Positions 10,601 through 21,098 of a DNA stretch of 64,000 bases are shown one piece after another; the first letter of the stretch is position 1, and every line of letters begins with the position of its first letter. Location of the stretch: the NCBI GenBank assembly GCA_963971405.1, contig OZ020491.1:21818855-21882854 (forward strand). Direction: 5' to 3'. Source of the DNA: Psococerastis gibbosa. Its lineage: Eukaryota; Arthropoda; Insecta; Psocodea; Psocidae. The notes under the pieces are model-generated. The model worked only from the letters and a program-made list of their open reading frames with translations, did not search any database and had not been told where the DNA came from. The position numbers and the translations under genes were made by a program.

Positions 10601-13376
10601 CCTTGATTGGGAACAATAATGTATAGCCGTTACTTTCCAGTGGCCATGGCCGTGCCCAGGTGGGTGGTCCATGGGGTCCGGACCCCCCCCCCCCCCCCCC
10701 CCCGAAATAATTTTTTTATGTAAACCTGTAGGCCTATTGCTCGATGACCATTAATTCAATAATAAATTACGTTAATAAAATTTGGACCCCCCCCCCCTGA
10801 ATACAAAAGCTGGGCACGGCCTGTGGCCCTACGAAAATTAACTGCTTTGGTGATCAGATACTAAATTGAGTTCTTGTGATAGTATTATGGAGAGACAATA
10901 ACCCTTTTTACGCTACTAATATTTACAAACAACATGATAGGCTAGCGTGTCGGCAGCCCAGTCGACTAGGCTATATGCCATGGTAGTTATGCAGTAAAGT
11001 TGTATGGTTATGGTAATAAATCATTACTAATACATTAATTGTAATATGTATAGGCAAGCTTAGGCTCACATACCCATTTAAAAATCTGTTCTGCCTTCGC
11101 GGAAGTATCACAACCAATGAAATAAAATTAGATACACAAGTAAATAATATTTTTCGACAATTATTTGCAGCTACTTTGCCGTAATTTTTTGTCAGTACCC
11201 GCGCAAGTATTGAAGGAACATATAAATAGCACTAATTTGCCGTTTAAAAGCGAACATTTCTTAAAATAAAATAAATTTCTTTGGAAAGCCTATACACTCC
11301 ATGTTAAAATGAGGGGGTGATGTCCGAGAATCAGGGGTACCCCCTCCCTTTCCGACAGCCCGCCATCTTTGTTTTACCTGCGCAAGAACTCCATTATATA
11401 TAATTTTGTGAATTTTTTTTTTTTTTTTTTAAGGCGCGGAAATGTGGAAATTGTGCAAGTCGTTTAATTTACTACTCTACACTCGCTTTCTCTTTAAAGA
11501 GCGATTGGAAATAACTTTATTAAAAGAATACCTTTTTCTTTTAAAGTCAAGCTCATATTGCAAAGCTTAATACAGGCGGTCTAAAATCTGCGGGTGACCT
11601 CAGGTCGATGTTTTCCAGTCTACATACTTTTTTCTTTTCAATTTCTTATGTCTAGGCCTAAATCAAGTTAGAGAATAATTAATATCTATTTATGAGGCTA
11701 TGTTGATGACAGGGCGATTGTCTACTAGTTGCTAATGGACACTAATCGCCTAGACTTATTATGTTTTATTTATTGTACATTGGACAAACTCTTGAATAAA
11801 ATACTTACGTCCACGATGCCTTCAGGAAGAGGTGCATTGAACCCAGGGAATGTTACTAATTTTTTTATGTCGTAAAGATCCTTGCCTTCATCAACAATTT
11901 CTCCGTCTTCATCACCCTCTTCGAAGACAATGCCATTTTTCCCATATACAGTCACACCAGAATGAGCAATTTTTGCTTCCAATAGCCAGCCAGGTGGGTA
12001 GCCATACTTTCGCATTCTATACACATGCAAAGGCAATTGGGTTGCACTAAGACCAAGTGCACAACGAAGATCATCACTTATTTGTCCTGGGGCAAATTCG
12101 CTGTATCTGTCAATTTCAGCGTGGTAACGGCTATAAATAACAAACATTAATAAAATAGTGTTCCTTGCATTATTCCGCCAAAGTTCTAGAATAGTTAAGC
12201 AAGTGGGTTTAAGGAAGTCATAACAGAAAAGTCTAACGTTCCATGGAAATAAAGTTTCAGTCGTTAAAGATGTTATAAAAAAATCTAACATTATTTTGTA
12301 AATTACGGTAGAAAAACCACTGTTATGCACAATTGGCCTGACTTCAGATACATATTCTCCGGACCTTCCTAGTTCCTCTATTACTTTTTTTAAGACATAA
12401 TCTAATAATAATTTATCATTTTATGTAAAGTAAAGTAAATGTATTTCAAAAATTTTCCTTCGTAATACATTAATAAACATATGGGGCCCGTTAGCATTTT
12501 TGAAAGGGAATTAGGCACTTGAATATATAATTTTAATTCACTTTATTCCATGCGAGTACTAAATACAACAGAATAAACTTACCCCGGCTGCTTTGCTTTG
12601 TTCTCCATAAATTTCTTTCTGTTTTCGTTAATGACAGTATAGTTTTTGGGCCTTGTACAGTCACGAAGGGAGTGACAACCCATGCAATTAAAGCAAACTC
12701 CACCTTTCCTAGAGCTTTCTTTAGTCGTTTCTTCTTTATCAACTAGTTTTCCTAGCTCGTTCTTGTTATAAATGGGTAGCCCATCCCTTCCAAAAGGCGT
12801 TGTGTCAACTTCAAAATTGAGGAAATCATTTTGCATAACTTCAATTAACCACGGTTCATGGCTGGTTGTTTTTGAAGACCCAAACATTGTTTTACATAGA
12901 TTCAGCATAAACTTAGAGTATTCCCTACAGAATGCGTCGTCATGAAAAACTATAGACATAACACCCAAAGGAGCTGCTATTGTTTTAACCAGTTCTTCAG
13001 TCTTTTCCTCGTGTAAAACAAATATGCACAAATCGTTTGAGTCAACCATAACATGACCAAATTTCAAAACCATTTGCGTCTCAATTACACCCCTGTTACT
13101 TTTGGCAAACTTTTCGTCGTGAAATGTTATTGTCATAGCTACGGGTTTCGTGTCAATGGTGCACCCTTTTTCTTCACCTTCCGAATCGACATCCATTTCT
13201 GCTTCACTTATGACAGTTTTCTGGCTCTGCTTTTCCGACCATTCGCGAATAAAGTTATCCTTTCGCTGCTGCTCTACTTCCTTTTCTGTCCTATCCTCGT
13301 CTTCAATATCCGATATTTCACCTTCTTCAAAAATAAAGCAGTGCCTGCTACTACTTCTAGGCTTACGGCAATCCAT
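7407..13376 (-). CDS. ZCCHC8: ZCCHC8 homologue (NEXT complex scaffold)
   Basis: Four exons with matching phases (13376-12583, 12130-11809, 8749-8573, 7685-7407) give 523 residues. The family protein scaffolds the nuclear exosome targeting complex, linking the helicase MTR4 to RBM7. Visible features, in order: an acidic N-terminus (FEEGEISDIEDED); a region resembling the family N-terminal domain (MSIVFHDDAFCREYSKFM); a CCHC knuckle at C228-C240; a PSP domain at about 265-360 (ISDDLRCALGLSATQLPLHVYRMRKYGYPPGWL); and a C-terminal segment resembling the MTR4-binding end (LPDRDKFATAVSDVINYENLPDSTGTYEKM). Human ZCCHC8 is about 700 residues; the linker before the C-terminal segment is shorter here. 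The CCHC spacing is unusual (CX2CX3HX4C). The introns host several mobile elements. The start ATG at 13376 opens the first long exon; an upstream non-coding exon is possible. Confidence 0.92.
7797..7806. promoter_or_regulatory. NRF-1-like palindrome in intron 3
   Basis: GCGCATGCGC matches the NRF-1 half-site palindrome. A similar GCGCATGCG occurs in the P-like element leader at about 9631-9640. Sequence match only; no evidence of use. Confidence 0.3.
7880..7965 (-). repeat. dispersed repeat (CCCTTTCG.CTCTGGCC), copy 2
   Basis: It is the inverted counterpart of 5041-5105. Read on the minus strand it runs aaaatccctttcggctctgg, then ccgatcgggtgtagggaga. Confidence 0.6.
8155..8540. mobile_element. 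foldback element E1 (nested palindrome)
   Basis: TTA lies on both sides. Outer termini are GGCGCCCATTCCACCGACC and GGTCGGTGGAATGGGCGCC. Each arm continues with GACGTGGTAGCAGACATTCA and then a second terminus-like block (GTTTCCACCGACC / GGTCGGTGGAAAC) with an AT-rich core. It is nearly identical to E2 at 40307-40692. It lies in intron 3 of the ZCCHC8-like gene. No coding capacity. Confidence 0.88.
8573..8749 (-). CDS. ZCCHC8: ZCCHC8-like exon 3
   Basis: 177 nt, phase 0 at both ends (acceptor ttttcag|GAA, donor TCA|gtaagt). It encodes 59 residues with a basic motif YVRRKRKFEDSSSES that looks like a nuclear localisation signal. The foldback element at 8155-8540 ends 32 bp downstream of its 5' splice site. 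Confidence 0.85.
8768..8850 (-). repeat. SINE family 1 fragment
   Basis: The string ttgactttttgctccattac then taagccgagcggag matches the 3' part of the SINE copies at 55225-55415 and 63190-63375, with the middle deleted. It lies in intron 2 of the ZCCHC8-like gene. Confidence 0.55.
9061..9086. repeat. poly-T tract
   Basis: An uninterrupted run of about 25 T, probably the tail of a minus-strand retroposon. The flanking sequence could not be assigned to a family. Confidence 0.6.
9598..9625 (+). promoter_or_regulatory. CRE and GC-box pair in the P-like element leader
   Basis: The CRE consensus TGACGTCA at about 9600 and GGGCGGAGC at about 9616 lie some 150 bp upstream of the THAP start codon. 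Motif match only. Confidence 0.3.
9755..9950 (+). pseudogene. THAP-domain exon, truncated by a MITE
   Basis: The frame opens MVKHCCYGLCNSDS and continues with ISFPKPL, KKCKWRVHLCGR and FKVTKYTYT. This is the start of a THAP zinc finger (first Cys pair, FPKP, W, LCGR). Where the family would continue to the second Cys-X2-His pair, the frame instead runs into the C-rich MITE at about 9951. The domain therefore lacks half of its zinc ligands. THAP fingers bind the termini of P-type transposons; this copy cannot encode an intact one unless spliced around the insert. Confidence 0.75.
9951..10822 (+). repeat. four C-rich MITEs in a row
   Basis: Copies start at about 9951, 10208, 10447 and 10644 with CATGGCCGTRSCCA. 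The first three end with versions of CCTGGCTACGGCCTTG; the last ends GCTGGGCACGGCC. Each is 150-190 bp with two long C runs (9-20 C) around an AT-rich core (AATAAATTACGTTAA). The third and fourth copies plus spacer are a near-exact tandem duplication of about 200 bp. Confidence 0.75.
11396..11768. other. intron 2 remainder
   Basis: AT-rich sequence with a short A/T run. No further exon or repeat could be supported between the P-like element and exon 2. Confidence 0.4.
11809..12130 (-). CDS. ZCCHC8: ZCCHC8-like exon 2 (PSP domain)
   Basis: 322 nt. Acceptor ttatag|C completes a Gly codon with exon 1 and leads into RYHAEIDRYSEFAPGQISDD. Donor GAC|gtaagt is in phase 0. It contains the whole PSP (proline-rich in spliceosome-associated) domain. 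Confidence 0.92.
12583..13376 (-). CDS. ZCCHC8: ZCCHC8-like exon 1
   Basis: 794 nt, ending in phase 2 at donor GG|gtaagt. It encodes residues 1-264 plus two bases: the acidic N-terminus, the N-terminal domain and the zinc knuckle CFNCMGCHSLRDC. Confidence 0.92.
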
Positions 13377-13439
13377 AATTTATAAACGTTTAATTAATAA
13401 GCAAATTTTTTAAATAATTATTATTCAAATAATTTATCC

Positions 13440-13560
13440 ACATCCATAAAAGTATGGCGGCTTGTTGATTTCCTTATTTGGGCCCTGAGAATCAGGAATA
13501 GGGCCCTAAAAATGTGTTCAGCACGCGTCACGTCACTGCCTTCTATAATGAGCTACACGG
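13440..13560 (-). promoter_or_regulatory. probable promoter/5' region of the ZCCHC8-like gene
   Basis: This is the sequence directly upstream of the first coding exon. It has a more GC-rich patch with gcgtcacgtcactgcc (CRE/E-box-like) near 13525-13540. Placement by position only; no TATA box is evident. Confidence 0.3.
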
Positions 13561-15415
13561 TACATTTTTCACTTCTAAAAGGGCGGTAAATTAAAAATTT
13601 GATTTCATCCCATTCGCATCGCACCTATTTAGAAAAATTTCTGGGCTAATTGGCTTGGCTACATCATACATATGATATCAAAGGGGTGTCAGCGACTCAG
13701 AGGATATATATATATATCCATAACGTCATAACCAACTTCCTATGCAATATGCATCCTGATTGGACCCCTTTCAGGTAGAAATCCAAGATGAATGTTCTAA
13801 CTGCAGCCAATGGTAAAGCTTGAAAATTTTCCAATTTCATGTTAGATTCGAAAAGATTCTCATACTATTGGTCAGATTATTGCCGCCATAAAGTAACCAT
13901 AGGAAACGCTTCCGACACTTTAATACACTGCCAAGACTTACCTGGACGCAAAGCATTTGTGAAATGTGCATGAACTACATGAAGTTAACCCATTTGTTGA
14001 CGTTCTCGGAGACGAAGCATGGTAGTCACTTCCTAAAAACCCTATAGCCGTACCGTATGAAACCCAGGATCGACCTACCAGCCTATTTCTGCTGTTGATA
14101 CATAAAGTACCGTACCTACCTACCAGCAGTACGTTCCGTACTGCATTCCTATATATATATATATATACTGTATTAAATTTCAGGGATTCCGTTGATCTAA
14201 AAAAAAAATAAAAAAATCAACTCACGGAAGCACTACATAGCATATCCTTCCTGTATGTGGGGCAATCAAACTTGTGGTTTTTATGTTTCAGCATATACAG
14301 TATATATACAAGTTCAAACTAGGCTAACTTGAGTTACACAGTATTTCACAAAATTGTTAGGCCTATTCAATAGTCTATCATTGGATTCGTCTTGAGATTT
14401 ATAATTTTGTTCTGTGGGGGTTATTCATCATATAGGCTAATCTTACTCTTATCTCCAAATGGAAATGAAAAAAATCTTCAAAATAGGGTTTACAACTCTC
14501 GAGTTGTCCAAAAGAATAAAATTGCATTCCTATTAAACAAGCAAACTTAGCAGTGTAACTCGACTTACCCCAGTTGGCACATACCAGTACTACTTACGAG
14601 TGCAGGTGCATTATCCAAACGCAACGCAAAGTACTATAGGGTAGGTAAATCATTGCAGCCTGAGCATGGATTTAATTTTTCGGGGGAGTAACGCAGTTGT
14701 CCACTATGCAAGAAGTAATTTAATTGATATAAAATTGAGGATTATTAGGAGCCCGTTAATTTCTCCAAAATTTGTCAAATTAGCCTATTTAAAAAAAAAA
14801 TTACCTCGAAACTCACTATATACCCACATTAGCCTATTATGAACTTGTACAGTTGGCATGGCAGAAAAAGTTTAAATTAAAAAAAATATATATTGCAACG
14901 TTTTTGTTTTGGGATATGGGCCTAGTTCTAAGTTCATCCTAAATTGGCCCTTAACCACTGACTGGGCTACATAAGGATAATATTGCCCCCCGCCTCCACA
15001 GAACTGGATTGAAAAAGGCTATAGAAAGTGGTTAACATGATTAGACTATAACTAGGTATCTACAGTGTCTAACTTTTTGAGAAATGGGCATAATTCTGTA
15101 GGTACTTTCAAAACCAGTAACCAGGCTGTTCAAGGCTATTACCCCCCCCCCCCTCCCCCCAGAACTAGAATGCAGCAGGTCCCATAGGAAGCGTCGAATA
15201 TTATTTAACGCATACGGTACGGCCTACAACAGGATAGGTAATGAATTTAAGAAGTCAAAACGTACTCTCGGGTACAACAAATAAGGAAATGCCTCAGATC
15301 TCCGACTCTTAATGGGTGAAATAGGGACGCCAACCGGATGGGGGTTTAGGCGGGTGTATTCGCCTATTATATCAGCGCCAAAATTAATAAATCGAGGCCC
15401 ATGAGTTTGGAAGTA
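13561..15415. other. intergenic, no gene seen
   Basis: Contains TA microsatellites near 13705-13718 and 14150-14166 and a C run near 15142. No coding exon is supported. Confidence 0.5.
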
Positions 15416-15419
15416 CCAT

Positions 15420-15695
15420 TGGTAGAGAGGGTAGCGAAAAGACTGCAATGGTTCGAGCAATTAAACCGAAATCGATAACAACAGGTGCAGGAGGAAAATT
15501 GTTGGCTGAAGAAATAGGGCGAACACGAAGAAGGGGACGACAAGCAAGAGGTGCAGGAACCAGATTGAGGACAACCTAAGAAGAGTGGGACCAGAGGAAG
15601 AAATATCAGAAGTGGAGAGGCAGGAGGGAGTGGAGGAGGCTCAAATATCACATCTTGGCAAATGGAGCTGACTAACAATTGATGGTGGTAATAAA
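15420..15695 (+). repeat. RTE-type LINE remnant, 3' end
   Basis: Split over frames, the conceptual product reads VAKRLQWFEQLNR, then a GRTRRRGR-type basic block and EEISEVERQ/EWRRLKYHILANGAD. These are typical of the C-terminal end of RTE-clade ORFs. Stops and frameshifts show it is dead. Confidence 0.55.
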
Positions 15696-16850
15696 TGAGT
15701 TTGGAGTTTTGGGTAGCGGGTACACATTGAGATTGCCACTAAGCCTACAAATCGAGCATTTGTTCAACTTACGCAGTACTAGTATCATAGAATGGAGTCC
15801 TTAAAACTCTGAAAGAAAAAAAGGGACTTTGGCAACTCTGATAGTGGAGGGTTAATAGTCTGAGGCATTTCGAATGCTGCAGGGACCAGCACCTCGTAGG
15901 CAGCTTATATGATGTACTCTGCTCATCGGTTCATTCGGTTCACACATGCATTTTGCATCAAGTATGAACCGTACCTGGTCAAGCAATATTTAAAAAAACA
16001 TAGAAATTTAAGGAAATTGAAGTGCTTGCACATAGGGGTACCAGCCTATTCACATATCCCATGTAACTCTAAAGTGGCTAACTCCGATAAAACGGTGAGT
16101 TTGCCATAAATTGAAAACGAAATTTCCATTGCTAATTTATTTTCTTCCAATTTTTTTCTAATGTACCATTATACAGAGTAAATGAGTTTCCCAATTGCCA
16201 TGGGATATGGGAGTAGTCTCACACAGGAACAACAATTGAAGGCACGAGTGGATGAAGGTGATTTAGTTAGGAATTTTCATTTTTCTGTTCCCTCACATCC
16301 CACGAGATCATCTCTTTGCGGTATTTCTAAATTAATTGCAAAGGAACATGGTGGAATATGATCAGTTGAAAAAGAAATCGGGAGACATTCAGTATCAAAG
16401 AACTTAACACACTGTATACATTGTGAAGGTAGCCGGTATCAGCAAAAACTTTAGATGTGTTTATCTCAAAATGACAATAGGCCTTTTGCGAGTCAATACC
16501 TTCACATACTTGTGTCTTCAATTGCATATTACTTTCAGTATAAACCATTGACAATACACATATCCCATGGCAAATCTAGTTAAAACGCCAAATGCGAAAT
16601 ACAATTATTGTAAAAGAAATACAATATGCAAACAAAATTCCGATTACTTGGGCTATTTAAGGTATACTTTTCAATTTGCAATGAACAATGACTTGACCTT
16701 GGGATATGGTAGTAATTTCACATAACATGCATAACATAACAATGCAATACACGAGTGGATGAAGGAAATTAATTTTAAGTGGATTATTTATTGCATAAAT
16801 GAAGGTGTTAACAGATTTTCTGTCGGAGACCAACACTGGTGTTCAGAGTC
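15696..16850. other. intergenic with an imperfect direct repeat
   Basis: No gene is seen. The words GGGATATGG, agtctcacacagg and ACGAGTGGATGAAGG near 16200-16255 recur in the same order near 16698-16775, a diverged direct repeat about 500 bp apart. Confidence 0.4.
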
Positions 16851-16997
16851 AAAAAAGGTAGCATACAGTGCAGTATATGCATTGAGAAGGGCAGCCTAGT
16901 TGGTAGCCCTGCTTGGGAGATAAACAACTTGGTTTAATTAAGTGCAATTTTTATTAATTTTTGGTGTTTAAAAGTATTTTTAAGTGTTTTATTTTTA

Positions 16998-18206
16998 GTG
17001 AGAAGGTTAAATAAAGATAAAATAGGTATGAAAACCAGGAGTGCGCGTAGAAAGAGGAAAGGAGTTGGCGATGAAGCCAATGAAAAATGTGATACGTGTC
17101 ATAACGATGACCCGGAAAAGAATGATTGGATTTCGTGCGATTCCTGTATGAAGTGGCATCACGCCGAGTGTCAAAGTGAAAGGATAAATATTGAAATAGT
17201 CAAACTGGTCGAGCAAATTAGAGTGAAGGAGTCAGAGTTAAGATCTTCTGGAATTGAGGTGTTCTTTAAATGCAGGTCCTGCAAGGATAAGATAGAAGCT
17301 GAAAGCCGGGAAATAAAGGACATAAAAGTACAGGTTCAGAACCTTGAAGCTAAGGTAGATGAAAAATTAGATGAGCTAAAAGAGATCATTAGGGGTGAAA
17401 GCATTAGTTCTACTACTACACAAAGCTATGCCAACAGTGTGAAGAAGAGAAATGGGGAAAAATTTCCTACACTGATGTTGAGGCCAAATATTGATCATGA
17501 TGATGCAAGGAAAAAATTTTATGACAACTTCCAGAAGTCAAATAATGAGTTCAAGATTAATAAGATATACCACAATAGAAATGGTGAGATAAAAATGGAA
17601 TTAGGCAGCAAGGGTGACTCAGAAAAGGCAAAGAAGTTCGTTGCAAAGGAGTTAAAGAGAGAATTCACAACGTCAGAACCTAAGATGATTAAACCAAAGG
17701 TAAAAATAAGAGGCTTTCAGAAACTCATGGGCTTTTCGAATGAACAGATTAAAGAAAGTCTTGTCAAGTTGAATGAATTGAAATGTGACGCAGCCCAGGA
17801 TATGAGTGTAATCAAAAGGATCAACGAGCAAAGTGGAGAGACGGAAACAATAATACTAGAAGTGGAACCAAAGGTGTTCAAGACAGTGGTTGGAACGAAG
17901 AGGTACATTGGTGGGCAGAGACTTTGGGTAAACGAATACCTAGCGATAAGGAGGTGTGGTTTCTGTTACGACTTTTCACATGGAACTGGGCAATGCGTAA
18001 AAAAGGTAAAATTGTGCTCAAGATGTGGAAGTGATAGGCACCTCCAGAAGGAATGTCGAGAGGCGAACCCCAAATGCATAAATTGTGAAGAGAGAAATGT
18101 GAAATATAGCCGAAGAGATGACATACAGCATCATATGTTATCGCATGCTTGCCCCATGTATAGGGATATGGAGAAGAGCATAAGGCGAAGGATAAGCGAT
18201 GACTGA
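16998..18206 (+). CDS. LINE ORF1: PHD-like finger, coiled coil, CCHC knuckles
   Basis: 402 residues. A PHD-type zinc finger lies at about residues 30-95 (CDTCHNDDPEKNDWISCDSC, then WHHAEC). A predicted coiled coil follows (KVQVQNLEAKVDEKLDELKE), then a basic RNA-binding-like middle. The C-terminus has clustered Cys/His knuckles (RRCGFCYDFSHGTGQC, LCSRCGSDRHLQKEC, KCINCEE). ORF1 proteins of this kind coat the element RNA. The stop overlaps the start of ORF2 in ATGACTGA (18199-18206), suggesting termination-reinitiation coupling. Upstream frames give no earlier in-frame ATG that I could support. Confidence 0.85.
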   Translation: MRRLNKDKIGMKTRSARRKRKGVGDEANEKCDTCHNDDPEKNDWISCDSCMKWHHAECQSERINIEIVKLVEQIRVKESELRSSGIEVFFKCRSCKDKIEAESREIKDIKVQVQNLEAKVDEKLDELKEIIRGESISSTTTQSYANSVKKRNGEKFPTLMLRPNIDHDDARKKFYDNFQKSNNEFKINKIYHNRNGEIKMELGSKGDSEKAKKFVAKELKREFTTSEPKMIKPKVKIRGFQKLMGFSNEQIKESLVKLNELKCDAAQDMSVIKRINEQSGETETIILEVEPKVFKTVVGTKRYIGGQRLWVNEYLAIRRCGFCYDFSHGTGQCVKKVKLCSRCGSDRHLQKECREANPKCINCEERNVKYSRRDDIQHHMLSHACPMYRDMEKSIRRRISDD

Positions 18207-21019
18207 TATACTGTATATGAATATTCAAGGTATGAACACGAAAGACTTGGATGAGCTGAAGCAATTAATAAGGAAATATAAGGATCCTAGTTTTGTGCTA
18301 TTAGCCGAAACTCATATTACAGACGTGTCAGATGAAAAATTATTTGATTTGGGTGAGATTGGTTACAATGCTATCAACATGGTGTCACACAGTCAGAGCA
18401 CGGGAGGAGTAATACTGTATCATAAAATAAACATAAAAGTGGAAATTTTAATGACTTATGATAGCAAGTGGATATGGGGTATAATTGTAAAAACTAAGAG
18501 CTTGAAACTGAACGTAGTAGTAGGAGTGTTCTACAGATCGCCGAGTGGTAAGGAAATGGATTTTGTTGTGGCAATGAAAGAATGGTTAACTTGGTTGGAT
18601 AAAGTGAAGAAAGAGTATAGCATTGTGTTATGTGCCGACGCCAACATAAACCTAAACGATGGTTCGAATACGAAGTATAAGAGAGAGCTGCTAGAGGTAA
18701 TACGTGAAGAGGAGATGAAGCAGATAGTCAAAGAGGATACGAGAATCACAAATAAATCTAGTACATTGATAGACCACGTATATACGAACAATGAAAGTGA
18801 CGTCGAGTGCACGTTAGATATGGAAGCATGCATAGCGGACCACGTCGTTATTGCTATCTCCTTACGGAAGGGGAGGATAACGGGTGAGCAGAAGCAGGAC
18901 ACACTGGTAATACCTGGCAAAGTTGATTGGCGGAGAGTAAAGACGGCGTTGACGGGCTTCGTGGCCGAGGGAAATGGGAGTAATGAAATATATGAAGAAC
19001 TGCACAAAAAAATTCAAAGCGTGATACGTGACGCAACCCTACCTAGTGTAAAAATAAAAAGGAATAGATACTGTCCATTTTTTACTAGAGAGGTTCAAGA
19101 AGCAAGGCGAGCTAAAGTAAACTTGTTTAAGAAGTTCCGTTACATGAAGAGGGTGTTTGAGGAAAACAGAACAAGGTCCAATAGAGTTGCGATGGATGAA
19201 ACGTGGTCCGAGTTTAAAAGAGCAAGGAATAAGTTTACAGTGTCACTGAGAAACAGTAAAAACCAGTATTACCTCAATAAAATTGAACAATGTGGTAAGG
19301 ATCAGAAGAAAATGTGGAGGGAACTAAAGTCAATATTGAATATTAGTAAGAATGAGGTGACGATTGATGCAGGGCGGGGGGGATGAGGTAAACAAGTACT
19401 ATATCGAGAGTATAGAGCAGCTGATAAATGCAAATGTGAAAAGCGTGAATTTTTTTGATGAGGAGGAAGGGCAGCTCGAGAGGATTCTAACGGATGTACA
19501 AGTACCGTCAAAACAAAAGTTAAAGAAAATAGTAGCCACTTTCAAGAACGGTGGGTCGGTTGAGCCAAATGGAAGAACGCTTAAGGAATGCTGGACTGAA
19601 GTGGAAGATAGTGTATTCAAACTAGTCGAAGCATGTATTAATGAAAATAAAATGCCGGACCAGCTGAAGATATCGATTATAACCCCTATTCCGAAGGTAA
19701 GGGGGGCATCTAAGCCGGAAGAGTTTCGTCCTGTGAACGTGCTGCCAGCGCTCGAAAAAGTCGTAGAGACTGTATACTTTGATGAACTGAAAGCACACAT
19801 CGAGAACAACAAACTACTATCATGCTACCAATCTGGTTTCAGGGAGAAACATTCCACGGAAAACGTGTTGCAATTTGTCTTAGAGAGGTGGAGAGTGGAA
19901 AAAAAGAGGAACAAAGTAATTATTGCTGTGTTTTTAGATTTGAAACGAGCATTTGAAACAGTGGACAGGCAGCAGCTAGTGAAAGTGTTGGAGGGAATGG
20001 GAGTTCGTGGAAATGTCCTGGAATGGTTTAAGAACTACCTGATGAATAGAAAGCAGAGAGTGAAATATAAAGACGGCATATCTGATCCAAGAAGGGTGGA
20101 GTTCGGTGTACCACAGGGTAGTAAATTAGGAGGAATTCTCTTCATTCTGTTTATAAATTTCCTACCAAAGCTGGCCAGAAGTTGTAACATCCAATTGTTC
20201 GCTGATGACGCATTAATTTATATTATAGGTGACAATGTGCACGAAATGATTCGGAAACTGAATATTGAGCTGGATAGAATTTTTGGATGGCTGTCGGCCA
20301 GGAACCTGGTGATTAACATTGGTAAGACGAAAGTGTTAATGATAAACGTAAAATCTGATCAAAGGCTAAATGATGTGGCAATGGGAGGGATGAAGATCGA
20401 AGCAGTGGATAAAATCAAATATCTAGGAGTGTGGATTGACAGTTCTTTGAACCTAAAATCACAATTTGAGGCAGTATACAGGAAGCTGAAACAGAGACTA
20501 TCACTATTCAGAAGGCTGCGGTACTGCCTACCGAGGGAAACGAAAAAACTCGTCTTTACGGCTCTGATTAAACCACACATGGACTACTGTGGAACTCTAT
20601 GGTTCTTTGCAACACAGGATGTACGCGACAGATTGCAGAAAATTATGAATCAGGCGATGCGAGTGATTCTGAAGGCGAAATGGGACACCCACATTAGTAC
20701 CATGTTGGATGAGTTAGACTGGTTAACAGTGGGTGAGAGTATTACGATTAACGCCCTAACATTTATATATAAGGTGGAGAAGAGAATGGTCCCGGACTAC
20801 TTACAAGTTCTAAATCGCGGGCATGATGTTCACGAGTATAGAACAAGGCGTAGGAGTGATGTGAGTGTCATCGGATCGCAAGTGAAATCTATGTTTGACG
20901 TAATACCTGAGTATAACAGACTTCCCAGGGAAATAAAAAGCGTAATGGACCCAAAGAAGTTTAGAGTAGCACTGGCAAAAAAATTGAAGAGCGAAAGAAT
21001 GCGGCACCAAAGGCAATAG
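18199..21019 (+). pseudogene. LINE ORF2: endonuclease and reverse transcriptase, frameshifted
   Basis: The first part (18199-19386) encodes an APE-type endonuclease: NIQGMNT, AETH, GVFYRSPSG, ADANINL, STLIDHVYTN and ADHVVI in the family order. The second part (19364-21019) encodes the reverse transcriptase, with FLDLKRAFETVD, GVPQGSKLGGILF and the catalytic FADDALIY. It ends in a thumb and C-terminal region (FNVIPEYNRLP-like). The two parts are in frames 1 and 2 and meet at a run of seven G (19376-19382); one base gained or lost there breaks the protein. A sequencing error in the homopolymer is an alternative explanation. No RNase H domain is seen. Confidence 0.88.
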
Positions 21020-21098
21020 TCAATCAGTGATCTGAAGTTGGAGATTCTGAATAAGCGCGCGGCGCTTCTGAGATTCAACAACAACAACAACAACAACA

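Larger units (their letters stand above)
9582..11395 (+). mobile_element. P-like (THAP-domain) DNA transposon remnant
   Basis: The short terminal inverted repeats AATGGAGTTCTTGCG (9582-9596) and CGCAAGAACTCCATT (11381-11395) bracket a THAP-coding exon and a cluster of C-rich MITEs. Just inside the left end is a promoter-like patch with TGACGTCA and GGGCGGAGC. The flanks are AT-rich and I could not find a clean 8-bp duplication. It sits in intron 2 of the ZCCHC8-like gene, antisense to it. Confidence 0.6.
16890..21095 (+). mobile_element. two-ORF non-LTR retrotransposon (CR1/L2/Jockey-like)
   Basis: ORF1 (16998-18206) and ORF2 (18199-21019, one frameshift) are followed by a short 3' UTR ending in a CAA repeat (21078-21098). 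The 5' boundary is uncertain and is placed upstream of ORF1. Apart from the frameshift in a G run at 19376-19382, both ORFs are open, so the copy is young. A 5'-truncated second copy of its 3' end lies at 46048-46127 on the minus strand. Confidence 0.85.

Noticed and set aside
12131-12330. N-terminal extension of the PSP-domain frame
   Set aside because: The open frame continues into the intron by chance; the acceptor at 12131-12132 and the family alignment start the exon at 12130.
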